The position numbers and the translations under genes are program-made. A stretch of 64,000 nucleotides of DNA, from assembly GCA_002483265.1 (NCBI GenBank), contig DLHO01000028.1, positions 62,001-126,000 on the forward strand, given 5' to 3'. The notes under the pieces are model-generated. The model was given only the letters and a program-made list of their open reading frames with translations. It ran no database searches and was not told the origin of the DNA. Shown piece by piece: positions 1 through 9,857 of the stretch. Each line of letters begins with the position of its first letter. The first letter of the stretch is position 1. Origin of the DNA: Flavobacteriales bacterium UBA7666. GTDB lineage: Bacteria; Bacteroidota; Bacteroidia; Flavobacteriales_D; Crocinitomicaceae.

Positions 1-31
1 AAAGCTATCCGTCGGCAAACGAATAGCTTTT
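1..31 (-). terminator. Hairpin terminator after the first T9SS gene
   Basis: The inverted repeat AAAGCTAT / ATAGCTTT forms a stem of about 8 pairs 20-odd bases past the stop codon of the leftward gene. The window edge cuts whatever follows, so a U-run cannot be checked. Confidence 0.5.
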
Positions 32-54
32 AACTATGAAATTATTGGGCGGGA

Positions 55-2706
55 TTACTGTTTGATCATTCTTAAACTTCCTGTAAAAGCAGATGATTGT
101 ATCAAATAAGATCCGGAGATCAACTCACTTACATCCAAAACTGCTTTGGAAGAAACATTTTCGAGTTTACTTTCTTTCACCAATGTTCCTGCAAGATTAA
201 AAATCTGAAATGTCACATCCGAATTTAGTGACCGATTGAAGTCTATGATTAGCTGATCGGCAGTTGGATTCGGATATACAGTCAATCCAAGGAAGCCATT
301 CTTAGCTTCATCTGTGATACCCAATGTTTGAACAATGATTGCAGATGGAGCCGTTACATTCAAGGTAGAAGTTAAAAATTTGCGTTGCTGAGCTGCTGAA
401 ACTTCTTTATTCTCTACTCCATCGTTGTAAATCTCATTCGATCCTAAATCTGAGATCAGATCTACCTGGAAAGTGCCGGAAAGAGAAGCAGGAACGGTTA
501 CGATTCCCTCAGGCTTCAAATCCGTCAAATCAACTGCCAATGCAAGCGGTGCGGAAGAAGCTAAACCATTCCAGGAATACAAAGCAAACGTTCCGTCGGC
601 TGCATAACTTCCTGCAACGATCAAAAATTGATTGGCGGCATTTTTACCCAAACTTCGAATCCCGTGATTATTCAGGTTCAATTCGATTGGTGCACCAAAT
701 GTTGGAGTCCCTGAAGGAGTTCCATTGTTGAACCATGTTTCAAAGTTCAGAAGCGGACAGATCAATGCTTTATTGGTACCTGAGCCAACGTAAGGTGCTC
801 GGAAGCCAATATATAAAGTTGTTCCGTCAGGCCCCATTTCTAATCCTTCAATATTAAATCCATCAATGCGTTTCGGTTCAATTCCCGTTGCTGCTTTTGC
901 AGTGAAATTGTATCCGTTATTGTCTCCCCAAGTGATCAATTTACTTCTCAAACTGCTATAATAACCAACAAAAGATAGCGTTGCATTTGCTCCTGTACCA
1001 ACAATATCTGTCGCAAAAATGCGATTTCTGTCAGCACGAGCCTCACCTGATTTGGAGTTGCTCAATGATCCGATCCAATAAATACGATTAGGATTTGTAG
1101 GACTTCTGAAAGAACCTTCAATATCCACTTCAGTTCCGCTCAAATTCAAATAAGAACCTGCATTGAACTGATACAAAGAAAGCCCGGAATTATTGCGGTT
1201 GAATAACTTGATCACATTCGTTTCATCATCTGCTACGAACATATAGTCATTATCCACAGCAACTCCTGTTGAACCATCTGCTACACCTGCATGATAAATA
1301 TCTTTGATAGAAGCCGTTTGTAATGATGCAGAAACTCCAATATTCATCGTGATACTTTTATTCAATCCTTGTGCATCTGTCACTTTGAAAGTAATGGTCG
1401 CATAACCAACTCCTGTTGGATTGATAATCAGTTTACGAGCGGTTCCTGTTCCAACTACTGAGAATGCACCATTCGCAATCACCGCGGTTTTGTTACTTGT
1501 CATAGTAAATGTTACTGTCGCCAAATTCTCATCACCGACATTAAAGTCCAATCCTGTAACACTTACCGGATCTGTTGCATTTCCTTTTACACAACCTACT
1601 TTCCCGGAAGCCAAGTCTACATATTTGGAAGCAGTGGTATTCCAGCTCAATGTGGGCGCTACATTGGATCCTCCATTTACTGTGACTGTTTTAACGGAAG
1701 AAGTAGTTAATGCGTTCAAATTGTCTGTTGCTTTTGCTGTAACAGAATACGTTCCTGCTGCAACTCCTGTCCATGAATAGGTATAAGGTGAACTCAAAAT
1801 AGTAGCTAGTAAGGTTGAGCCATTAAAGAATTCCACTTTGTTTATTGTTCCGTCTGAATCAGCAGCTGTTGCTGATAAACTTACGGTTGCTGGTGCTGTT
1901 CCTGAAATTATTGGAGTTGCCAATGTGATAGTTGGAGCAACATTTGAAGTGCCCCCACCTCCTCCAAGAGTAATGGATGTTGTATTGTAACTCGCGCTAG
2001 TTGTAACACTGAATGTACGAGCCGTTGTAAATGTATTGGTTGTTGGATTAAAAACTCCTCCCGTTGCTTTCACCAATTCGTCTGAACCCGGATCCGGAGC
2101 AAGATAAGTACTTGTGCTTAGTTTCCCTCCGGAGTATTTATCGTTTACAGGCATTTGATAACCGGATGAACTTGATTTGTAGGCGCTTCCTACTGCATTT
2201 CCAAAGAAAATGGCATCCACAGGAACAGTTGAAGAACTAATTGATGATGCGGAACAATTAAAAACTGCCACTCCATCACAATTACTTCCTCCATTTCCCA
2301 AAACACCTGAAGAATTACTTGAACCAAAATTATCCCCACCATTACTGCTCGTATTTCTCGTACGTAAAGCAACTCCACCATTATTTAATGGCAACATGGA
2401 TGAACCTCCTACGTAAACAACTTGTCCGGCAACAACAGATCCTGTATTAATTTGGAAGGCATAGCTCACACTGTTTCCAGCTTTCCATCCATTGGAAGTT
2501 GCAGTTCCATTATCTGTAAAAACAACGGTATAGGGTGTTGATGAAAAGTTAATGGACATTGTTGCAAGCAATTCAACATATTCATATGGTGAATCGCTTC
2601 CGTTGGGGTTGGTTAAGATTTCAGAAATAATGAGTCCCTTAGTTTGTCCGAAAGCTGCGGAGCTCGCTATCACAAATCCAAAAACTGCCAGGAGTTGTTT
2701 TTTCAT
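55..2706 (-). CDS. T9SS type A cargo protein with lamin-tail, Ig-like and DUF3616-like regions
   Basis: This is an 883-residue secreted protein. Residues 1-20 are a signal peptide ending AFGQ. A lamin-tail-type domain (GLIISEILTNP, about 24-200) follows, then an Ig-like fold (about 258-343) and a cadherin-like stretch (about 350-460). A propeller-like region (about 470-770) resembles DUF3616, with the stretch GEARADRNRIFATDI. The last 75 residues (LTVYPNPTADQLIIDF to the C-terminal MIKQ) are a T9SS sorting domain. Expected location is the cell surface or medium. The gene stands alone and is followed by a hairpin. Catalytic function is not evident; lamin-tail proteins of this type are sometimes nucleases or phosphoesterases, but no such motif is visible. 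Confidence 0.85.
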   Translation of the reverse strand: MKKQLLAVFGFVIASSAAFGQTKGLIISEILTNPNGSDSPYEYVELLATMSINFSSTPYTVVFTDNGTATSNGWKAGNSVSYAFQINTGSVVAGQVVYVGGSSMLPLNNGGVALRTRNTSSNGGDNFGSSNSSGVLGNGGSNCDGVAVFNCSASSISSSTVPVDAIFFGNAVGSAYKSSSSGYQMPVNDKYSGGKLSTSTYLAPDPGSDELVKATGGVFNPTTNTFTTARTFSVTTSASYNTTSITLGGGGGTSNVAPTITLATPIISGTAPATVSLSATAADSDGTINKVEFFNGSTLLATILSSPYTYSWTGVAAGTYSVTAKATDNLNALTTSSVKTVTVNGGSNVAPTLSWNTTASKYVDLASGKVGCVKGNATDPVSVTGLDFNVGDENLATVTFTMTSNKTAVIANGAFSVVGTGTARKLIINPTGVGYATITFKVTDAQGLNKSITMNIGVSASLQTASIKDIYHAGVADGSTGVAVDNDYMFVADDETNVIKLFNRNNSGLSLYQFNAGSYLNLSGTEVDIEGSFRSPTNPNRIYWIGSLSNSKSGEARADRNRIFATDIVGTGANATLSFVGYYSSLRSKLITWGDNNGYNFTAKAATGIEPKRIDGFNIEGLEMGPDGTTLYIGFRAPYVGSGTNKALICPLLNFETWFNNGTPSGTPTFGAPIELNLNNHGIRSLGKNAANQFLIVAGSYAADGTFALYSWNGLASSAPLALAVDLTDLKPEGIVTVPASLSGTFQVDLISDLGSNEIYNDGVENKEVSAAQQRKFLTSTLNVTAPSAIIVQTLGITDEAKNGFLGLTVYPNPTADQLIIDFNRSLNSDVTFQIFNLAGTLVKESKLENVSSKAVLDVSELISGSYLIQSSAFTGSLRMIKQ

Positions 2707-2839
2707 ACGTGTACTATTTCGTTTTAGTGCACCAAAAGTAGTTTCCTCAAATGGGGTGAATGTGAGCGCTTAATTATGATTGAATTAATGATTTTAAAAC
2801 AAAATGAAGCCAGCATTTACTTAAGTTAAACTAAATTTT

Positions 2840-2939
2840 AAGACGTCAGTATGTTAGGGACATCAAGATCTTATATTTTTATAAGTATTAAGTCTGAGTC
2901 CTAAAATCTTAATATCCTGTAGTCTTGACATCTCAAATC
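2840..2939. repeat. Inverted array of 8-bp phased repeats
   Basis: The right half has pyrimidine trimers C(C/T)(T/C) recurring every 8 bp at 2900, 2908, 2916, 2924 and 2932. The left half (2840-2872) has the complementary purine trimers at about the same period, so the two halves can fold back on each other. The array lies between divergent genes. A similar one-sided array lies at 48028-48054. Confidence 0.55.
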
Positions 2940-2958
2940 CATCAAAATATGTATCATT

Positions 2959-5565
2959 GTGAAAATCTATATGAAACAAAACTTTCCGGTTACATACCTG
3001 CTTTTTACTTCCAGAGGAAGAATTGATCGCTTAACGTTCTGGACTTCTCAGTTGTTTATCTGGACTGCTTTCTATATTCTATTCAACCTGTTGAATATTT
3101 TCATTGGTTTTACCTCTACCCTTCTGATTTATCCTTTACTCTATTGGGCACTCACGTGTACAGCTGCGAAACGTCTTCACGATCGAAATAAATCAGCTTA
3201 TTTTTTACTTTTAACGTTCATTCCAATTCTGGGTCCATTCTGGCTCTTTTTGCAATTGGGTTTTCGAAAGGGAAATAAAGCACAGAATAAATACGGATTG
3301 CCTCCCGGACAGAAAGAAGATTACTTAACCAATCCAAAGGGAGAAAAGATTCCGCATGTAAAGACTTCTGAACACATTGTAAATGATGTAACGGAATTAA
3401 ATCCGGTGGTAGTCGCTGATTATCAAACTCCAACTACTGTTGAAGACCTGTGCGAATTAGTCATTCAATCCGGCATTCCAATCTCAGTTGGCGGCGGGAG
3501 GTTTAGTATGGGAGGACAAACAGCAAGTTCCGGAAGTTTGCATATTGATATGCGTTCTTTAAACCGGATAGAGGAATTCTCCCCGGAAAATAAAACAATT
3601 ACCGTTCAGGCAGGTGTTCGCTGGTGCGACATTCAAAGACTCATTGACCCACACAATTTGAGTGTTAAGATCATGCAGTCATATGCGAATTTCACAGTTG
3701 GAGGATCTTTAAGTGTCAATGCACACGGACGTTACGTAGGACTAGGACCGGTCATTCTTTCCGTTTTAAGTATTGATTTATTACTTGCAAGTGGAGAAAT
3801 ACATACAGCAACTCCGGAAACAAATTCCGAATTATTCTATGGTGCAATAGGCGGCTACAATGCATTGGGAATTATCGTTAGAGCGAAACTGGAACTGAGC
3901 GAAAACGTAAAGATGAAACGCATTTCCAAGCGCATGCCGATTGGTCAGTTTTCCGATTATTTTAAGCAGATAATCCGAAATAATCCGGATGCAATCATGC
4001 ACAACACCAATATTTTTGCGCCAAAATATCAATGGGTAAATGCGGTGACCTGGATGAAAACGGATGAAAAACCGACTTCGAAAACACGCTTAATGCCTTT
4101 GAAGGATTCTTATCCCATTGAGCGCTATTTCTTATGGTCATTTTCAGAAACAAATTTCGGAAAATGGAGACGGGAATACCTCATCGAACCCCTTGTTTAT
4201 TTGAAAAAACGCGTTCATTGGAAAAACTACGAAGCTGGTTACGATGTCATGGAATTGGAACCTAAATCAAAAAAGAAATCTACTTATGTACTACGTGAAT
4301 ACTTTATTCCCATCTCCCAATTTGATGCGTTCTCCTCAAGCATGAAGGAAATTTACCTGAGACATCGTGTGAATGTGATCAATATTTCAATCCGGCATGC
4401 TATTCCCGATCCGGGAAGTTATCTTTCCTGGGCAAAAGAGGAAGTATTTGCTTTTGTAATTTATTACAAGCAGCGAACCAGAGAAAATGCCAAGACACGA
4501 GTTGCAGTTTGGACACGTGAAATGAATGAGACTGCTATTTCGCTTGGTGGAACCTATTATTTACCCTATCAGGTATATGAAACCCCGGATCAGTTTCACC
4601 GCGCTTATCCAAGAGCCAACGAACTATTCGAATTAAAAAAGACACTGGATCCGACAAACAAGTTCCAAAATCATTTATGGAATACACTCTACTCAAACAC
4701 ACAAAAAATGAAAACCAGCAATTCAGAATTTAAAATGGTCATGGATGAAACCAGCGGAAGTGACAAGATGTATGCATTCCTATTAGGTATTTTTCATCTT
4801 TACCCGGAAGATCGTTTCCATCAATTGATTCTGGATGCCTGCTCCAATTTCTCAACTGATGAAGAGATTTACAAGAATGTTCAGAAGAATCTGCCGGGTA
4901 TTAAACCGTTCCTTTCAGAATTCTCTTACGCGCTTCCGGCATTGAAGAAACAAAAACGGGAAATCGGAGCACAAACCCTTCAAATTTTGGGGAATCCCAA
5001 ATCGTTAAACGGATACCTGGAAATTGGATCTACCGGACGCTATATTAGCTATTTGAAAAAACAAATGAAGATTACCGGAGCACTTTATTTACAAAATGAC
5101 ATTGCTCCCGGAAATGGAATTGGAGATTTGTTTGAGCGCGGGCAGTTTTCCAAAATCGGAACATTCTTACAGCTCGATTATTCACCAATCACTGAAATCC
5201 AGATTCCATCGGAAAGTTTAGATGTTGTAACCTGTTATATTGGCCTTCATCATTGTCCAGATGAAAAACTAACTGCTTACATTCAATCCATTCATCGGAT
5301 TTTAAAACCGGGAGGTAAGTTCATTATGCGTGACCACGATTGTGCAACGGATGAAATGGTCACTTTTGCTTCACTCGTTCATACGGTTTTCAATTTAGGC
5401 TTAAAAGAATCGTGGGAATTCAACCAAAATGAATACCGCCATTTCAGATCTGTTTCTGAATGGTCTTCCATTCTGGAATCTAATGGATTCAAGGATACAC
5501 AACAGCGCATTCTTCAGGACAGAGACCCTTCTCTCAATACATTGATGTGTTTTATCAAAGAATAG
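2959..5565 (+). CDS. DUF805 / FAD-binding oxidase / SAM methyltransferase fusion
   Basis: This 868-residue protein has three parts. Residues about 12-115 are a DUF805-type membrane domain with several hydrophobic helices and the AKRLHDRNKS motif. Residues about 140-575 are a VAO/PCMH-type FAD oxidase, with GGGRFSMGGQ as the likely FAD-contact loop and NVNISIRHA-like C-terminal elements as in aldonolactone oxidases. Residues about 600-868 are a class I SAM-dependent methyltransferase, with motif I YLEIGSTGRY and later LHHCPDEK and ILKPGGKFIMRDHD. The listed start is GTG; an ATG four codons later at 2971 is equally possible. The next gene starts 3 bp after the stop, so the two form an operon. 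The fusion would put oxidation and methylation on one membrane-anchored protein. The substrate is unknown. Confidence 0.8.
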   Translation: MKIYMKQNFPVTYLLFTSRGRIDRLTFWTSQLFIWTAFYILFNLLNIFIGFTSTLLIYPLLYWALTCTAAKRLHDRNKSAYFLLLTFIPILGPFWLFLQLGFRKGNKAQNKYGLPPGQKEDYLTNPKGEKIPHVKTSEHIVNDVTELNPVVVADYQTPTTVEDLCELVIQSGIPISVGGGRFSMGGQTASSGSLHIDMRSLNRIEEFSPENKTITVQAGVRWCDIQRLIDPHNLSVKIMQSYANFTVGGSLSVNAHGRYVGLGPVILSVLSIDLLLASGEIHTATPETNSELFYGAIGGYNALGIIVRAKLELSENVKMKRISKRMPIGQFSDYFKQIIRNNPDAIMHNTNIFAPKYQWVNAVTWMKTDEKPTSKTRLMPLKDSYPIERYFLWSFSETNFGKWRREYLIEPLVYLKKRVHWKNYEAGYDVMELEPKSKKKSTYVLREYFIPISQFDAFSSSMKEIYLRHRVNVINISIRHAIPDPGSYLSWAKEEVFAFVIYYKQRTRENAKTRVAVWTREMNETAISLGGTYYLPYQVYETPDQFHRAYPRANELFELKKTLDPTNKFQNHLWNTLYSNTQKMKTSNSEFKMVMDETSGSDKMYAFLLGIFHLYPEDRFHQLILDACSNFSTDEEIYKNVQKNLPGIKPFLSEFSYALPALKKQKREIGAQTLQILGNPKSLNGYLEIGSTGRYISYLKKQMKITGALYLQNDIAPGNGIGDLFERGQFSKIGTFLQLDYSPITEIQIPSESLDVVTCYIGLHHCPDEKLTAYIQSIHRILKPGGKFIMRDHDCATDEMVTFASLVHTVFNLGLKESWEFNQNEYRHFRSVSEWSSILESNGFKDTQQRILQDRDPSLNTLMCFIKE

Positions 5566-5568
5566 ACT

Positions 5569-6660
5569 ATGAAACGACTTCGCCTTTTAACGCTTCTAGC
5601 TCTTTTTCTTGCCTGGGGAATTCACCTCTACAAAGGAACAATCACCACTAAAACAACCATTGCGTACAAGGATCCTATTCCGAAAGAATGGTTCCAAACG
5701 GAAGGTGAAATTCTAACTCCTAAAAAAGACAGAAGAAAACCGGATCAGACATTTTTAACCTACCCGGAATGGTTTCTGGTATTCAGCCCGGAGGAGCAGG
5801 CATTGTTTTTCAAAAACCGCACTTCAACGGATTTCAGATACATGGATCATTTAGACCAGTTTTGGGATAGTTATGAGATCATCAAAAAGCCGGTAAGTGA
5901 AAACTATCCGTACAATGAGGAATATCATACGATGATCCAGATCATTGGAAGAAGCACTGATATTGAATACAGTGCAAAAGCATGGTACGAAACAGTAATC
6001 GGAAGGTTAACAAATCCAGGAAAACTGACACAGGAAGATCAATTTGATCAGCGATTCACAGATAAATATGCAAAATCACTGCACGAAGTATTCTGGTATG
6101 ACTATGATTTTAAGAACGAATTAAAACTGCTTTGGTCGGAAAATGACCTTTGGGGTCCGAACATAATTCGTAAAATGGAACGAAAATACCTGCTTACTTC
6201 CGAATTGGCGGTAAAAAAAGGATACGGAGATCTGATCCGTTTTGGTGCACATTCCATGTACGGGCAAGCTCTTTCCACTACTGCTGTTGTTGTAAATAAG
6301 GTAACACCCGGAATGAAAAAAGACAGCACATTCGAAGTTGTCGAGATTCTAAAAGACGGAACGGGAATCTTACGAGTTCCCCGTTATACAGCTTTTAAAA
6401 CGGCAGCAACTAAAATTGCGAATCAGGACGTTTCATTTATAGAAATTGCCGGAAACAAATCTGCTATCATGATTACTGTTCTTGCTCCAAAAAACACCCG
6501 AATTTACAACCCGAAAACACGCACCTTATTTACTCAGAGTATTTCAAATGATCCCACAATCAAACGTATTGCACTCGTTACTCCCGTAAAACACCTTTCA
6601 GAACTCCTTCGTTATTTCCAACAACGCGAGATGACGATCGAACACATTTTCGATTATTAA
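5569..6660 (+). CDS. Conserved exported protein, partner of the FAD oxidase fusion
   Basis: This 363-residue protein has an N-terminal hydrophobic segment (about 5-20), a signal or anchor with no lipobox. The rest is probably periplasmic and contains FLTYPEWFLVFSPEEQA (about 63-79). I do not recognise a catalytic family. The 3-bp spacing to the upstream gene makes co-expression nearly certain, so a role beside the membrane oxidase/methyltransferase is the best inference. Its stop codon overlaps that of the convergent vWA gene. Confidence 0.7.
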   Translation: MKRLRLLTLLALFLAWGIHLYKGTITTKTTIAYKDPIPKEWFQTEGEILTPKKDRRKPDQTFLTYPEWFLVFSPEEQALFFKNRTSTDFRYMDHLDQFWDSYEIIKKPVSENYPYNEEYHTMIQIIGRSTDIEYSAKAWYETVIGRLTNPGKLTQEDQFDQRFTDKYAKSLHEVFWYDYDFKNELKLLWSENDLWGPNIIRKMERKYLLTSELAVKKGYGDLIRFGAHSMYGQALSTTAVVVNKVTPGMKKDSTFEVVEILKDGTGILRVPRYTAFKTAATKIANQDVSFIEIAGNKSAIMITVLAPKNTRIYNPKTRTLFTQSISNDPTIKRIALVTPVKHLSELLRYFQQREMTIEHIFDY

Positions 6661-7790
6661 TGTTTTGATTTGTCTTCAATCTGAACAAATTTCCCTGCGC
6701 TCATCATAAAAGTCATCCCATTCAATTTAAAGGTTTTTCCATTTCCCAACTGGGCAATATTGGTCAAATCTTCTTCCATGGTGTGTACACTTCCACCGGT
6801 TGCATAGGCAAGATCCAGATACAACGGATTCAAACGATCTGTTACTCCGCAAATCACAATCTTCAAGGGAACCTTTTGCAGTTTCAGAAATTCCACCAGT
6901 TTCATATCACACGGATCTTCCCAGTTATCAGCTATCAAAACCACATTGTTTTTATTTTCCGGGTATTTTCGAATGGCATAGCAAATGGCTTCCAGATCAT
7001 TTTCAATGTGGTGTCCCTTTTCCATTGCTTTAAAAGCCAATTCGATCACTTTGTCTGCATTGGATGATTCGATGGTCCAGAGTCCGGTAGAATCCAAGGA
7101 TTTTGTTTGCGTATTGCTGTTCTCTTCATCATCATTGAAGAACACGATTTGTTTGAATGTTTTCATTTTCTGATTTGCTTTAATCCAAAGCAAAATTTGA
7201 GCGGTATAGGGAGCCATACTTCCTGTAACATCCGTTACCACGAGCATATTTTTCCATGTCGGCTGTCTTTCAAAGACTTTCAAAAGACTTGAATCCTGAG
7301 GAGAAGTTTTTTGTTCTACTACATCCAGAATGAGTTTGTGTTCTTCCTGAAACGTGGGCATTTTCCGGTAATAAATTTCAAAACCATGAAAGTAACTCTG
7401 CATCTCTCTCGTAGATTCAACACCCGTTTGCTTGACAATATTCCAATCAATGATGCTGCTGTTAAAAGCTTCCGGAAGCAGAATGTACAATTCCAGTATA
7501 CGCCGGCGATTCAACTCAGAGAAATCCATACCGTATGGATAATCGGAATAAACCAGATCGACGCGAATAATGGTTTGATCTTTCAGAGCTTTTACGTCTT
7601 CGGGGTTCAGGATCGTATGCTCGCCGGGAGTCATTCGGATTTTAGCCACACTGAATCCGTTTTCAATGGGTCTGTACTTCGCTACTTTTAACGTGTCATT
7701 GAAGCGAATATTTTCTCTCATGGAGACTTGAGCGGTAGTTGTCTTTCCTATCCAAAGAAAGAGTAACAAAAGTGGAAGTATAGTTTTCAT
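6657..7790 (-). CDS. Secreted von Willebrand factor A-like protein
   Basis: This 377-residue protein has a signal peptide (1-20, ending TTTAQ). From about 180 there is a vWA-like domain beginning MLVVTDVTGSM, in which D187-V-T-G-S matches the DxS/TxS metal-ion adhesion site in reduced form. The following LIADNWEDPCDM fits a later Rossmann strand. The N-terminal half is unassigned. The family usually mediates metal-dependent protein binding in the envelope. It is transcribed alone and converges on the FAD oxidase operon with overlapping stop codons. Confidence 0.7.
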   Translation of the reverse strand: MKTILPLLLLFLWIGKTTTAQVSMRENIRFNDTLKVAKYRPIENGFSVAKIRMTPGEHTILNPEDVKALKDQTIIRVDLVYSDYPYGMDFSELNRRRILELYILLPEAFNSSIIDWNIVKQTGVESTREMQSYFHGFEIYYRKMPTFQEEHKLILDVVEQKTSPQDSSLLKVFERQPTWKNMLVVTDVTGSMAPYTAQILLWIKANQKMKTFKQIVFFNDDEENSNTQTKSLDSTGLWTIESSNADKVIELAFKAMEKGHHIENDLEAICYAIRKYPENKNNVVLIADNWEDPCDMKLVEFLKLQKVPLKIVICGVTDRLNPLYLDLAYATGGSVHTMEEDLTNIAQLGNGKTFKLNGMTFMMSAGKFVQIEDKSKH

Positions 7791-7897
7791 ACTCCTATAA
7801 TACAGGGAGTTGAAAAAGGTAACAAAACCAATTACGAATGCCTAATTACGAATTATAGATTCAGTTAACATGAGATTGAACCTCGCCTAGCAGATAA

Positions 7898-8275
7898 TTA
7901 TTTAAACAAACTTGCGTATTTTGCCCGGTTATCAATCATTATCCAGGCCAAAACAGCAAACAAGATCAAAGCGATGGGCAATCCGGAAGGTGCATTGAAA
8001 ATATGAGTCAGCAAAATTCCAATCATAATGGGGAAAATCATGATTGCTCCGAGAGCTCTGTATTTAGGGATAATGACCAAAACTCCACCGATTATTTCCA
8101 CCACTGCAATCAAAGGCATCAACCAAACGATTGCTCCGAATGCCTCCACTAATTTCATCATGTTTTCCGGCATATCCTTTGGCATTGGCATGTATTGAAA
8201 GATCTTATTCAAACCCGAGTTGATAAACAACAATCCGAACAATAAACTGAACACAAACAAAATTTTGTTTTTCAT
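7898..8275 (-). CDS. DoxX family membrane protein
   Basis: This 125-residue protein has about four hydrophobic helices and the opening pattern FSLLFGLLFINSGLNKI typical of DoxX-like proteins. It is the last gene of the leftward operon led by the ArsR-type regulator at 10174, and lies 5 bp from the AHSA1 gene upstream. DoxX proteins are small membrane partners in redox or detoxification complexes. The specific substrate here is unknown. Confidence 0.8.
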   Translation of the reverse strand: MKNKILFVFSLLFGLLFINSGLNKIFQYMPMPKDMPENMMKLVEAFGAIVWLMPLIAVVEIIGGVLVIIPKYRALGAIMIFPIMIGILLTHIFNAPSGLPIALILFAVLAWIMIDNRAKYASLFK

Positions 8276-8280
8276 ACTAC

Positions 8281-8787
8281 TTAATTTTTGAGAGTTAATA
8301 ATAATTCGTCTAATTGCTCCATTCCCATCGATAAGCCTTCTTTGAAGCCCATTTCAATTGTAGCTTCCAGTTGAGCCAAATCGTCGTAACTGATGTAAAT
8401 TTTCACTTCCGTATGCTCCCCTTTATCTTCAAAAGAGACTTCCCATTTTGACCGGGGCATTTCGTTGTTAATCTTCCCATTTTCATCCGTAAATGCATCC
8501 AATCCTGCAAACGACACTTTAGGCTGGATTTTAGTATAATCTACAATCGCCCAATGTTTCTCTCCTGCCGGTCCAACCATTGCATACAACCAGGTTCCAC
8601 CATCTCTGAAATCCATGGTTTTTGTTTCTGCTTTCCATGGTTTTGGCCCCCACCATTGATCTAATATCTCGCTTTTGGTATAAGCATCCCAAACCAAGGA
8701 TCTTCCTGCTGCAAATTCTCTCTTTACGGTGATTGTCCTGTTGTCTTTGTCCACAGAAAAATCAACTGCTAAATTATGTTTCATCAT
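8281..8787 (-). CDS. AHSA1/SRPBCC domain protein
   Basis: This 168-residue protein carries the START-like fold signature R.FAA.RSLVWDAYTKSEILDQWWGPK, with the WWGP motif of the AHSA1 (Aha1-C-like) group of SRPBCC hydrophobic-ligand-binding proteins. It is cytoplasmic. It is closely related to the first half of the next upstream gene, so it probably arose by duplication. It belongs to the ArsR-led operon. Confidence 0.85.
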   Translation of the reverse strand: MMKHNLAVDFSVDKDNRTITVKREFAAGRSLVWDAYTKSEILDQWWGPKPWKAETKTMDFRDGGTWLYAMVGPAGEKHWAIVDYTKIQPKVSFAGLDAFTDENGKINNEMPRSKWEVSFEDKGEHTEVKIYISYDDLAQLEATIEMGFKEGLSMGMEQLDELLLTLKN

Positions 8788-8894
8788 CTTTTATTTTATC
8801 ATTTCAAATTTGTGAAGGACGTTTACAAGTTAAAACTTAAAAAGAACCCGCCAAAAAGTTTCATGTATTTAAACAGTTTTTCACTTTTACTCTA

Positions 8895-9857
8895 TCAATT
8901 CGCGTGGTTGATCATCCAGTTGATACCGTATTTATCGGTGAAAGAGCCATAATACGATCCAAAGAACATGTCTTCCAATGGCATAGTCACATTTCCGCCA
9001 GCTGAAAGTTCATCAAAAATGCGTTTTGCTTCTTCGCGCGTTTCCGGCTCTATGGAAATATGCATGTTGTTTCCCGATGTCAATGTAAATCCCATTTCTT
9101 TCGGAGCATCTGTTCCCATCAATACATGATTCGGTGCGATTGGTAGTTCAATGTGCAGCACCATCTTTTTAATGGCATCTGATACCGGTGGATGATTTCC
9201 ATCCGCAGGAATATCTCCGAAGCGTTGAATTCCCTTACCGGAAAATTCTGTTTTGAACACTGATTGATAGAACAAAAATGCTTCTTCTGTATTACCCGGG
9301 AAATTGAGGTAATTACAAACCCGTGGTAATTGTTTTGGTTTCAATTCACTTCGCAGTTTGAATTTTGCTTCGATGTATTGATCCAGGTTATCCATTGCCA
9401 TGGTGAAACCTTCTTTAAATCCAAGTGAAATGACCTTTTCCAAATCCTCCAACGATTCATACTTGATCGTAATATTTACGCTTGCATTCTCCCCTTTGGC
9501 AGAAAACACATTATTCCATAAAGAACGTGGAAATTCCATGTTGAGCACTCCATCTTCATCGCAAAAACCATCTAACCCGGAATATGATTTTTGATCTTCT
9601 ATTCTCCGATAATCCAACCTGCACCAATGCACTTCATTTTCCGGAGAAATCATGCAGTAAAGCCATGCTCCGCCTTCTTTAAAATCCATGGATTTCGTTT
9701 TAGTCCGATACGGTTTTGGCGCCCACCAAAGGTCCAATATCTCGGGTTTCGTCCATGCATCCCAAACTAGGGATAGGCTTGCTGCAAAGTCACGTGTTAC
9801 GTTAATTGTGTTGTTTTCCTTGTTTACGGAAAAATCAAAAAGCAGATTTGAATTCAT
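8895..9857 (-). CDS. AHSA1 (SRPBCC) - VOC/PhnB-like fusion
   Basis: This 320-residue protein fuses two domains. Residues 1-160 are an AHSA1/SRPBCC domain (SLVWDAWTKPEILDLWWAPK). Residues about 178-320 are a VOC-fold domain of the PhnB/YjdN type (NYLNFPGNTEEAFLFYQSVF, ending FFGSYYGSFTDKYGINWM). Both are small-molecule-binding folds. The ATG overlaps the stop of the ArsR gene as ATGA, showing translational coupling. A 107-bp gap with no recognised signal separates it from the next AHSA1 gene. Its ligand is unknown. Confidence 0.85.
   Translation of the reverse strand: MNSNLLFDFSVNKENNTINVTRDFAASLSLVWDAWTKPEILDLWWAPKPYRTKTKSMDFKEGGAWLYCMISPENEVHWCRLDYRRIEDQKSYSGLDGFCDEDGVLNMEFPRSLWNNVFSAKGENASVNITIKYESLEDLEKVISLGFKEGFTMAMDNLDQYIEAKFKLRSELKPKQLPRVCNYLNFPGNTEEAFLFYQSVFKTEFSGKGIQRFGDIPADGNHPPVSDAIKKMVLHIELPIAPNHVLMGTDAPKEMGFTLTSGNNMHISIEPETREEAKRIFDELSAGGNVTMPLEDMFFGSYYGSFTDKYGINWMINHAN

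Noticed and set aside
540..2773. Plus-strand frames of 60-120 codons over the first T9SS gene
   Set aside because: They lie fully inside the 883-residue gene in other frames, have no start context or conserved motifs, and mirror its low-complexity codons.
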